64,000 bases of DNA, taken from NCBI RefSeq assembly GCF_014287675.1, contig NZ_JACOPQ010000013.1, positions 53,341 to 117,340 on the forward strand. The letters are read 5' to 3'. A program made the position numbers and the translations under genes. Position 1 is the stretch's first letter. The number at the start of each line of letters is the position of its first letter. Below the pieces are notes generated by a model. It was given only the letters and a program-made list of their open reading frames with translations, had not been told where the DNA came from and searched no databases. Positions 19,166 through 26,206 of the stretch are shown here, piece after piece. This DNA comes from Lawsonibacter faecis. GTDB taxonomy: Bacteria > Bacillota > Clostridia > Oscillospirales > Oscillospiraceae.

Positions 19166-19987
19166 TTATGTGTTTCGGACCACGTCCATCTCCCCTGAGC
19201 GCAGAAGCTCCTCCAGAAAGCGTCTGGAGCGCGGGGTGGCCCGGTAGCCGGGCAGGCTGTCGAAGAGGAGGGACAGCTCGTCCAGCCGCTCCATGGCCTG
19301 CTTGTACTCCTCCGTCCGTTCCAGCCGGACGTACTCCAGGTTCCGGGGGTCCAGCCGGTGGGTGGCGGCGGCGTAGTCCACCCGCCGGGCGCAGCTGCAG
19401 CTTCCCCCGGCGTGGCCGCAGTACTCCCCCAGGAAATCGCCCACCCGCCTGCGGATGCGCGAGAGCCGCTGACGGTACGCCTCGGGCGTCATGTCCAGAA
19501 TCTCTCCGGCCACCCGACTGTCCGCGCGGAACATGGCGCCCAGGATGAAGATGCAGCGCTCCTCCCGGTCCAGGCACTGGAGCATCACGTTGGTGCAGGA
19601 GTACTTCAGCTCCTCCGCCAGCAGCGCCCGGTCCACCCCCTGGCTGAGGTCCGGCATATCCCCCTCCCTGCCGCAGCGGATGTCCTCCCCGTAGTACTCA
19701 AAGCTCAGTGGCCGCCGGGCGAACATCCCCTTTTTGTAGCTTTTGAGGTGGTTGACCGCAATGCGGTATACCCAGGTGGAGTAGGCGCACTCCCTGCGGA
19801 AGGTGGAGAGCCTTGTCATAATCTTGATGAGTATCTCCTGGGCGGCGTCCTCCGCGTCGGGAACGGTCCCCAGCATCCGCAGGGAGAGGTGGAACACCAT
19901 GTCCTGGGCCTGCGTCAGCAGCGCCTCCAGCGCGTCCCTGTCCCCTGCCACCGCCAGGTCAATCAGTTTTTCCCGGTCTTGATCCAT
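19166..19987 (-). CDS. ECF-type sigma-70 factor with Cys-containing C-terminal extension
   Basis: 273 residues. Region 2 runs from about residue 20 to 90 (DMVFHLSLRMLGTVPDAEDA then AAQEILIKIMTRL), and region 4 from about 130 to 185 (LDREERCIFILGAMF, EILDMTPEAYRQRLSR). Beyond this is an unusual extension of about 85 residues with the cluster CGHAGGSCSCARR, which could bind metal. No anti-sigma gene is adjacent; the downstream partner is DUF2461. The extension may therefore replace an anti-sigma factor, as in other ECF groups with C-terminal domains; this is inference. Confidence 0.85.
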   Translation of the reverse strand: MDQDREKLIDLAVAGDRDALEALLTQAQDMVFHLSLRMLGTVPDAEDAAQEILIKIMTRLSTFRRECAYSTWVYRIAVNHLKSYKKGMFARRPLSFEYYGEDIRCGREGDMPDLSQGVDRALLAEELKYSCTNVMLQCLDREERCIFILGAMFRADSRVAGEILDMTPEAYRQRLSRIRRRVGDFLGEYCGHAGGSCSCARRVDYAAATHRLDPRNLEYVRLERTEEYKQAMERLDELSLLFDSLPGYRATPRSRRFLEELLRSGEMDVVRNT

Positions 19988-20161
19988 ATCGGTACCTCCT
20001 TTATCAGGTTAGACACTCCCCACGGGGATTTGTGACAAAAATTTACGCTCCGGGGCAGGCAAATCTGCGCCTCACTCGGGCCGGCGGGCCCGCTCCCGTC
20101 CGATTGTCTCCCAGTATAGCACGGCCCCCGCCCTTTTTTCGCCCGGAATTACCAAAATCGG

Positions 20162-20190
20162 TTGACATTCCAGGTATTTTAAGCTACCAT
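20162..20190 (+). promoter_or_regulatory. promoter of the marR-MATE operon
   Basis: Perfect TTGACA, 17 bp, TACCAT, leaving a leader of about 65 nt. Confidence 0.75.
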
Positions 20191-20262
20191 TGTTCTACTA
20201 ACAGTTTGCGTGCTAATATTTATATCCGCGGCGCGCGCAAAACGCTCTCAGAGGTGTCATTG

Positions 20263-20703
20263 ATGAAAAAGTACCCCTTCAGCCTGGCTCTGCTCAAGGC
20301 CTTCCACGCCCAGAACAATGTGTTCCGCCCCATGATAGCCGAGGTGGGCCTCTCGGTGGGACAGCCCAAGATTATGGATTTTCTCACCCGCCACGACGGC
20401 TGTATGCAGAAGGACCTGGCCGCCATGTGCGACATTGAGCCGGCCACCATCTCCCGCCTGCTGGACAAGATGGAGGCCGACGGCCTCATCACCCGCTCGG
20501 CGGTGGAGGGCAACAAGCGGGCCGCCGCCATCTCCCTCACCGCGGAGGGGCACCGCCGCCAGGAGACGGTGGTGGGCATCCGCGCCCAGCTGGAGGCCCG
20601 GGAGCTGGCCGGCTTCTCCGACGAGGAGCGGGCCCTCTTCTTTGAATTTCTCAACCGGCTCTACCACAACCTCACCAATGACGGCGGAGGGGACGGGAAG
20701 TAA
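20263..20703 (+). CDS. MarR-family regulator
   Basis: 146 residues, winged-helix repressor of the MarR type. Helices GQPKIMDFLTRHDGCMQKDL and ATISRLLDKMEADGLITR form the DNA-binding core, and RAAAISLTAEG the wing. The longer frame from 20032 is rejected: ATG 20263 has AGAGGTG 7 nt upstream and matches the family N-terminus. The stop overlaps the MATE start in TAATG. The natural reading is local control of the pump, relieved by a drug or metabolite that binds the regulator. Confidence 0.9.
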   Translation: MKKYPFSLALLKAFHAQNNVFRPMIAEVGLSVGQPKIMDFLTRHDGCMQKDLAAMCDIEPATISRLLDKMEADGLITRSAVEGNKRAAAISLTAEGHRRQETVVGIRAQLEARELAGFSDEERALFFEFLNRLYHNLTNDGGGDGK

Positions 20704-22124
20704 TGGAGCACTCAGCCAGCGAGGCGCAGTACCTCAAAATGACGGGCACCCCCATCCCCCGGCTCATCACCTCACTTGCGGTTCCCACCATTATCAGCAT
20801 GCTCATCACGGGCATCTATAATCTGGCGGACACCTATTTCGTCTCCCTTCTCCACTCCGACAGCGCCACCGCCGCCGTGGGCGTGGTCTTCTCCCTCATG
20901 GCCCTCATTCAGGCCGTCGGCTTCACCCTGGGCATGGGCTCCGGCAGCCTCATCTCCCGGCTGCTGGGCCGCCAGCAGAAGGAGGCGGCGGATACGGTCC
21001 TATCCTCCGGCTTCACGGCCGCCGTCCTCTTCGGCGTGCTGGTGACGGCGATGGGCCTCATCTTCATCGACCCCCTCATGGCGGCTCTGGGCTCCAGCGA
21101 GACCATCCTCCCCTACGCCCGGTCCTATGCGCAGTACATCCTCTTCGGCGCGCCCATCATGGCCGCCTCCTTCGTGCTCAATAACGTCCTCCGGGCCGAG
21201 GGGCACGCCACCCTCTCCATGGCAGGCATCACCATCGGCGGTATTCTGAATATTGTTCTGGACCCTATCTTCATCCTTCGGGAGATCACCCTCCCCTTCG
21301 GCATCGTCCTCCCCGGCCTGAACCTGGGCACCGCGGGCGCGGCCATCGCCACCCTGCTGAGCCAGTGCATCAGCTTTCTCATCCTCTTCTCCTGTTTTCT
21401 CACCCGCAAGAGCATCCTGCACCTGTCCGTCCGCAATGTCGCCCGGAGGGGCCGGCAGTATTGGGACATCGTCTGCACCGGCCTTCCCTCCTTCTCCCGC
21501 CAGGGGCTGGCGGTGATTGCCACCGTGGCCCTCAACCACGCGGCCATGGTCTACGGCGACCCGGCGGTGGCGGGCATGTCGGTGGTGGGACGGGTGTTCA
21601 TGCTGATTATCTCCGCCCTCATCGGCTTCGGCCAGGGCTACCAGCCGGTGGTGGGGTACAATTACGGCGCCCGGCGGTTCGACCGGGTGCGGGAGTCCTT
21701 CTTCTTCTCCCTCAAAACCGCCTCCGTCATGATGGGTATTCTGGCGATCATCGGCTGGCTGACCGCCCCTCGGGTCATCGGCATGTTCGGCAGCGGACAG
21801 ATGCAGGAAATCGGAACCTTCGCCATGCGGGCCCAGTGTGTCGGCCTCCTCTTCCAGACCCTGGGCGTCCTGTCCAACATGACCTTCCAGGCCGTGGGCA
21901 AGTCCTGGCAGGCCACCTTCCTCTCCTCCTGCCGCCAGGGCGTGTATTTTCTGCCCCTCATCCTGATTCTGCCCCGGGTGGCGGGTCTCACCGGCGTGGA
22001 GATTACCCAGCCCCTGGCCGACGTGTGCACCTTCGTCACCTGCATTCCCTTCCTGGCGGCGTTCTTCAGGGAGCTGAAGGCCAAGTCTGCCGAGGACGGC
22101 GGCCCCCTCCCGGAAAGCGTCTGA
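20703..22124 (+). CDS. MATE-family efflux transporter
   Basis: 473-residue, 12-helix Na+ or H+ coupled exporter of cationic drugs and metabolites. Internal two-fold repeat, with family stretches IYNLADTYFVSLLH near residue 40, GTAGAAIATLLSQ near 215 and GFGQGYQPVVGYNYGARRF near 310. It starts one base inside the marR stop, so translation is coupled. A hairpin terminator follows 71 bp after the stop. The substrate is unknown. Confidence 0.93.
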   Translation: MEHSASEAQYLKMTGTPIPRLITSLAVPTIISMLITGIYNLADTYFVSLLHSDSATAAVGVVFSLMALIQAVGFTLGMGSGSLISRLLGRQQKEAADTVLSSGFTAAVLFGVLVTAMGLIFIDPLMAALGSSETILPYARSYAQYILFGAPIMAASFVLNNVLRAEGHATLSMAGITIGGILNIVLDPIFILREITLPFGIVLPGLNLGTAGAAIATLLSQCISFLILFSCFLTRKSILHLSVRNVARRGRQYWDIVCTGLPSFSRQGLAVIATVALNHAAMVYGDPAVAGMSVVGRVFMLIISALIGFGQGYQPVVGYNYGARRFDRVRESFFFSLKTASVMMGILAIIGWLTAPRVIGMFGSGQMQEIGTFAMRAQCVGLLFQTLGVLSNMTFQAVGKSWQATFLSSCRQGVYFLPLILILPRVAGLTGVEITQPLADVCTFVTCIPFLAAFFRELKAKSAEDGGPLPESV

Positions 22125-22194
22125 GCGTCCTCCCCCAAAGGCGCCCCGTCCTCTGCGCGGCGGCACTGTCCCCGCGTATCAGCCAGTCCCCGCC

Positions 22195-22231
22195 CGGTTC
22201 ACTCCCGCATTTGCGGGAGTGAACCGTTTTT
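22195..22231 (+). terminator. terminator of the marR-MATE operon
   Basis: CGGTTCACTCCCGCA pairs with TGCGGGAGTGAACCG, followed by TTTTT. Confidence 0.85.
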
Positions 22232-22263
22232 CATCTCTCTCAGCTTTTCCCTCCGTTCCTCTC

Positions 22264-22292
22264 TTGCCATCTCTCCCCGTGCGTCCTATAAT
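22264..22292 (+). promoter_or_regulatory. promoter of the malQ unit
   Basis: TTGCCA, 17 bp, perfect TATAAT, about 37 bp before the GTG start. Confidence 0.8.
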
Positions 22293-22328
22293 AATAGGGA
22301 TTAACGCACCTTGAAAGGATGAAATTAT

Positions 22329-23774
22329 GTGAACGGACGCTCCAGCGGCATTCTGCTGCCTGTTTTCTCCCTCCCCGGCCCCTACGGTGTGGGGAGCCTG
22401 GGGAAGGGCGCCAGGGCCTTTGTGGACTTTCTGGTCCAGGCGGGCCAGCACTACTGGCAGATCCTCCCCCTGGTCCCCCCCGGCGACGCCGACTCACCCT
22501 ATATGTCCCCCTCCTCCTTCGCGGGCAACCCCTACTTCATCGATCTGGACGCCCTGGCGGAGGAGGGCCTGCTCACGCCGGACGAGCTGGCCTCCGCCCG
22601 CCGGGACACCCCCGACCGGGTGGACTACGCCTTTCTCCGAAAAACCCGCCCCCCCCTGCTGCGCAGGGCCTATGAGCGGAGCGGGGACGCCTGGGCCGCC
22701 CATACCTCCGACTTCGTGAAGGCCGCCCCCTGGGCGGGGGACTACGCCCGCTTCGCCGCCCTCCGCGCCCAATTGGATGCGCCGCGGTCCCACTGGCCCT
22801 CCCCCGCGCCGGAGCCGGACGGGGACGAGGTGGGCTTCCACCTCTTCCTCCAGACAGTTTTCTTCCGCCAGTGGTTCGCCCTCCGGCAGTACGCCAACGC
22901 CAGGGGGGTGTCCATCATCGGGGATCTGCCCATCTACGTCTCGGACGACAGCGCAGAGTTCTGGGCCCGTCCGGAGCTCTTCCAGGTGGACGGGCACGGC
23001 AGTCCCTCCGCCGTGGCGGGGGTGCCGCCCGACGCCTTCTCCGCCTCCGGCCAGCACTGGGGAAACCCCCTCTACGACTGGACGGGCCACCGGGAAGAGG
23101 TCTTCTCCTGGTGGACAGAGCGGATGGCCTGGGCGGCGGAGCTCTACGACGTGGTCCGCATCGACCACTTCCGCGCCTTCCACACCTACTGGTCCATCCC
23201 CGCCGGGGACACGGTAGCCCTGAACGGCCATTGGGAGCCCGGCCCCGGCATGGAGCTGATTGAGCGCATTCAGGCCGCCGTACCAACGCTGAACATCATC
23301 GCCGAGGATCTGGGCGACCTGGACGCCGACGCCCTCTCCTTCCTTCAGCACAGCGGCCTGCCCGGCATGAAGGTGCTGGTCTACGCCTTCGACAGCCAGG
23401 GCGAGAGCGCCTACCTTCCCCACAACTGCCCGACCGACTCAGTGGCCTATACCGGCACCCACGACACACCTACCTTCGTCCAGTGGCTCTTTGACGAGGC
23501 CAGCCCCGCCGACCGGGACTTCGCCGCAGACTACCTCCGCCTCCGCGCCGACGAGGGCTTCGGCTGGGGCGGCGTGGCCGGGGCCTGGTCGACCGCCAGC
23601 CGCCTGGCCATCGCCCCCATGCAGGACGTGCTGGGCCTGGGGGCGGACGCCCGCACCAACACGCCCGGCACCACCGGCCCCCACAACTGGTCCTGGCGCG
23701 TGCGGGAGGCGGCCTTCAACGGCGACGTGGCCGCCAAGCTGCGGCACATCACCCACACCTATCGAAGGGGGTAA
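22329..23774 (+). CDS. malQ: 4-alpha-glucanotransferase (amylomaltase, GH77)
   Basis: Transfers alpha-1,4-glucan segments between maltodextrins or to glucose; cytoplasmic glycogen or maltodextrin metabolism. 481 residues, the usual size. The N-terminus SSGILLPVFSLPGPYGVGSL is characteristic. VVRIDHFRAF (about 277) carries the nucleophile Asp, NIIAEDLGDLD the general acid Glu, and YTGTHDTPT the third carboxylate. The start is GTG, because the nearby ATG is followed at once by TGA. It opens a tight run of five genes whose other members concern sulfur/selenium transfer and regulation, not sugars. Confidence 0.94.
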   Translation: MNGRSSGILLPVFSLPGPYGVGSLGKGARAFVDFLVQAGQHYWQILPLVPPGDADSPYMSPSSFAGNPYFIDLDALAEEGLLTPDELASARRDTPDRVDYAFLRKTRPPLLRRAYERSGDAWAAHTSDFVKAAPWAGDYARFAALRAQLDAPRSHWPSPAPEPDGDEVGFHLFLQTVFFRQWFALRQYANARGVSIIGDLPIYVSDDSAEFWARPELFQVDGHGSPSAVAGVPPDAFSASGQHWGNPLYDWTGHREEVFSWWTERMAWAAELYDVVRIDHFRAFHTYWSIPAGDTVALNGHWEPGPGMELIERIQAAVPTLNIIAEDLGDLDADALSFLQHSGLPGMKVLVYAFDSQGESAYLPHNCPTDSVAYTGTHDTPTFVQWLFDEASPADRDFAADYLRLRADEGFGWGGVAGAWSTASRLAIAPMQDVLGLGADARTNTPGTTGPHNWSWRVREAAFNGDVAAKLRHITHTYRRG

Positions 23775-23779
23775 AGTGA

Positions 23780-24220
23780 ATGTCCTTCACTATCCGCGAG
23801 GCAGGGCCCTCCGACCTGGACGCCCTGCTCTCCCTCTACTCCTTCCTGCACGCCGAGGACGCCCCGTCCCGGGAGGCCGCCGGGTCGGCCTGGGCGGCCA
23901 TCCAGGCCGACGCCAACCACCATCTGCTCCTGGGCGTAGAGGAGGGATTCGCCGCCTCCTCCTGCGCCCTGGTGGTGGTTCCCAACCTGACCCGCGCCGC
24001 CCGGCCCTACGCCCTCATTGAGAATGTGGTCACCCACCCGGATTTCCGGGGCAGAGGCCTCGCCACCGCCCTGCTGCGCCGGGCCGCCGAGCTCGCCCGG
24101 GAGTCCGGGTGCTACAAGGTCATGCTGCTCACCGGGCGCAGGGACGACGCCACGCTGAACTTCTACCGGGGCGCGGGCTTCAACTCTGAGGACAAGACCG
24201 CTTTCATCCAGTGGTTATGA
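23780..24220 (+). CDS. GNAT N-acetyltransferase
   Basis: 146 residues. The acetyl-CoA-binding motif is seen in VVTHPDFRGRGLATALLRRA (about residues 89-108), and a C-terminal LNFYRGAGFNSEDKTAF completes the fold. It starts 5 bp after malQ with a GGGGG ribosome site inside the malQ end. The substrate is unknown; small-molecule amines or antibiotics are typical. Confidence 0.88.
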   Translation: MSFTIREAGPSDLDALLSLYSFLHAEDAPSREAAGSAWAAIQADANHHLLLGVEEGFAASSCALVVVPNLTRAARPYALIENVVTHPDFRGRGLATALLRRAAELARESGCYKVMLLTGRRDDATLNFYRGAGFNSEDKTAFIQWL

Positions 24221-24242
24221 CTGTAAAGGAGATTTGGTTTTC

Positions 24243-24842
24243 ATGAAAATGATAGATGCAAAGGGCAAACCCTGCCCCACCCCCGTCATTCTCGCCAAGC
24301 AGGCCATCGCCGGCGGCGAGGCCGCCTTCCTCATCGAGGTGGACAACCGCCCCGCCGTGGAAAACCTGAAGCGTCTGGCGGGCAATCAGGGCTTCGCCGT
24401 CACTGTCCGCGAGGCGGACGGAATCTTTGCCCTGGAGTTCTCCCGCGGCGGCGGGGCCGCCCCCGCCTGCGATGCTGCGGCAGACGCGCCCCTCCCCGCC
24501 CCAAGCCGGCATTACACTGTCTTCGTTGGCCGGGACGTTATCGGCTCCGGCGACCGGGAGCTGGGGGCCAACCTGATGCGGATGTTCTTCTACACGCTGG
24601 CCAGCGGCGGCGATCTGCCCCAGTCCGTCCTCTTCATGAATGCGGGCGTGAAGCTCCCCGCCCTGGACGACCAGGTGGTCGAGCATCTGAAGGACCTCCG
24701 GGCCAGGGGCGTGGAGGTGCTGGTCTGCGGCACCTGCCTGAACTTTTACGGCATTGCGGACAAGCTCCGGGTGGGCACGGTGAGCAATATGTACGACATC
24801 GTATCTCAGATGCAGTCCGCCTCCAAGGTCATAACGGTGTAA
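24243..24842 (+). CDS. yedF: YedF-type sulfurtransferase-like protein
   Basis: 199 residues in two parts. The N-terminal SirA/TusA-like domain opens KMIDAKGKPCPTPVILAKQA with the conserved CPxP Cys. The C-terminal DsrE-like domain begins HYTVFVGRDVIGSGD and carries the CGTCLNFY Cys pair. Such two-domain proteins accompany selenium metabolism genes in many anaerobes and are thought to handle sulfur or selenium. ATG 24243 is preferred over TTG 24234, which would sit on top of the ribosome site. No selD, selA or selB is visible in the window. Confidence 0.88.
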   Translation: MKMIDAKGKPCPTPVILAKQAIAGGEAAFLIEVDNRPAVENLKRLAGNQGFAVTVREADGIFALEFSRGGGAAPACDAAADAPLPAPSRHYTVFVGRDVIGSGDRELGANLMRMFFYTLASGGDLPQSVLFMNAGVKLPALDDQVVEHLKDLRARGVEVLVCGTCLNFYGIADKLRVGTVSNMYDIVSQMQSASKVITV

Positions 24843-24856
24843 AGGCAGACTGCTTT

Positions 24857-25117
24857 ATGGATTATTGCGTCATTAGCTTTGAGAGCACCCAGGGCGCCAT
24901 CCTGGCCCAAAAGCTGCTGGAGGGCGTCTGCCCCGTTCAGGTCATGCCCGTCCTGCGGGAGATCTCCAAGGGCTGCGGCATCTCGGTGCGCTTCGCCCCC
25001 GAGCACCTGGACGCGGTGCGCACCGCGCTGGCCTCCTCGCCCCTGGCCCCCGGCGAGTACGGCTTTTACGGCGTCACCGGCGGGGGGAAAACCCTCTCCA
25101 CCCGGCCCCTGAGCTGA
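24857..25117 (+). CDS. DUF3343 protein, putative Se/S carrier
   Basis: 86 residues, MDYCVISFESTQGAILAQKL..., with CPVQVMPVLREISKGCGISV in the middle. The family is annotated as a possible Se/S carrier because it travels with YedF, and here it follows yedF by 14 bp. Two or three Cys residues (positions 4, 25 and 40 or so) could be thiol carriers. The role is inferred from neighbourhood only. Confidence 0.8.
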   Translation: MDYCVISFESTQGAILAQKLLEGVCPVQVMPVLREISKGCGISVRFAPEHLDAVRTALASSPLAPGEYGFYGVTGGGKTLSTRPLS

Positions 25118-25142
25118 AATCTGCGGGAAGGACGGCTTGCCT

Positions 25143-25976
25143 ATGTACCATAAAATCGGCGTGCTGGCAAAACGCTTTGGCATCACGCCCCAGGCCCTGC
25201 GCTTCTATGAGCAGCACGGACTGCTGGTGCCCGACCGCCCGGAGGAGGGCGGGGCCAGGCGCTACCACACCCGCAACTTCAAGTGGCTCTACAGTATCCG
25301 CCGCTACCACGACCTGGGTTTCAGCATGGAGGAGACTCTCTCCCTCTTCGCCTGCGAGACCCCCAAGGACCTCTCCGCCATGGTGGGCGCCAAGGAGGCG
25401 GAGACGCTCGGCGAGATTCGCGCCCTGGAGCGGCGTCTGTCCGCCCTGGGCAGGCAGAGGGAGGATCTGGCCCGGATCGCCCGCCTCCTCCGCCGCTGCG
25501 AGGTGGCCGACATGCCCCGCCTGTGGCTTCTCATCGACCAGGACGGCCAGCGGGTAGACCCGTCCCCCGCCCTCCAGGAGGAAGTCCGGGCGTGGATGCG
25601 CTTTCTCCCCTGGGTCTACGCCGCCTCGGTGCTGGACCGCTCCGCCCTGCTCCGGCCGGAGAGCGTGGGCGCGCGAAAGAGCGGCTTTCTGGTGGAGGCG
25701 GACACGGCGGAGGAAATCGGCCTCTCCCCCGGCGTCCGCGCGGTCTGTCTGGAGGGCGGCAGGGCCATCCACACCGTCACCACCCTGGACCGCCCCAACG
25801 CCACCACCGGCAACCTGCTGGGCCACGTTCTGGACTACGCGCAGGAGCGTGGCCTCACCGTCCGGGCGGACGCGGTGGGCCGCTGCCTCGCCAAAACCGG
25901 CGAGCTCCAGTGCCAGGAGGACCTCTGTCCACGGTCGGTCTACTATGAGTACTGGCTCCCCATCGAGGGTGTATGA
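25143..25976 (+). CDS. MerR-family regulator with effector-binding domain
   Basis: 277 residues. The N-terminal winged helix YHKIGVLAKRFGITPQALRF and FYEQHGLLVPDR is followed by a coiled linker (about residues 75-120, RALERRLSALGRQREDL) and a GyrI-like domain of about 150 residues. ATG 25143 is chosen; the TTG two codons before lies too close to GAAGGA. MerR activators bind dyads between -35 and -10 elements 19 bp apart; exactly such a site occurs 143 bp downstream of this gene, before the flavocytochrome gene. The ligand is probably a small hydrophobic or redox-active compound. Confidence 0.88.
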   Translation: MYHKIGVLAKRFGITPQALRFYEQHGLLVPDRPEEGGARRYHTRNFKWLYSIRRYHDLGFSMEETLSLFACETPKDLSAMVGAKEAETLGEIRALERRLSALGRQREDLARIARLLRRCEVADMPRLWLLIDQDGQRVDPSPALQEEVRAWMRFLPWVYAASVLDRSALLRPESVGARKSGFLVEADTAEEIGLSPGVRAVCLEGGRAIHTVTTLDRPNATTGNLLGHVLDYAQERGLTVRADAVGRCLAKTGELQCQEDLCPRSVYYEYWLPIEGV

Positions 25977-26058
25977 GGGTCTCCACTCCCCGGCGTCGCT
26001 ACTCTGCGCTCCGCCGTGTTCACGTTTCATCCCTCCGTCCCCCTATGATGATAAACAC

Positions 26059-26096
26059 ACGGTCCCGGCGGATTTTCTCCGCCGGGACCGTTTTTT
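26059..26096 (+). terminator. terminator after merR
   Basis: ACGGTCCCGGCGGA pairs across a 5-nt loop with its complement and is followed by T6. Confidence 0.88.
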
Positions 26097-26118
26097 GTGA
26101 AAATTTTGTCGATTCCTC

Positions 26119-26149
26119 TTGAATCTAAAGCGGCTTTAGGTGCTACGCT
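26119..26149 (+). promoter_or_regulatory. MerR-type promoter with 19-bp spacer and centred dyad
   Basis: TTGAAT and TACGCT are separated by 19 bp. The spacer holds CTAAAGC-G-GCTTTAG, a perfect 7-1-7 inverted repeat (26125-26139). Long spacers with central dyads are the mark of MerR-activated promoters. It lies just upstream of the flavocytochrome gene and just downstream of merR. Confidence 0.65.
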
Positions 26150-26206
26150 CTTCTTGACGCGGCGGACAGTCCGCGCCGAGAAAGAAGAAGGAGGCATCCC
26201 CAGCTT

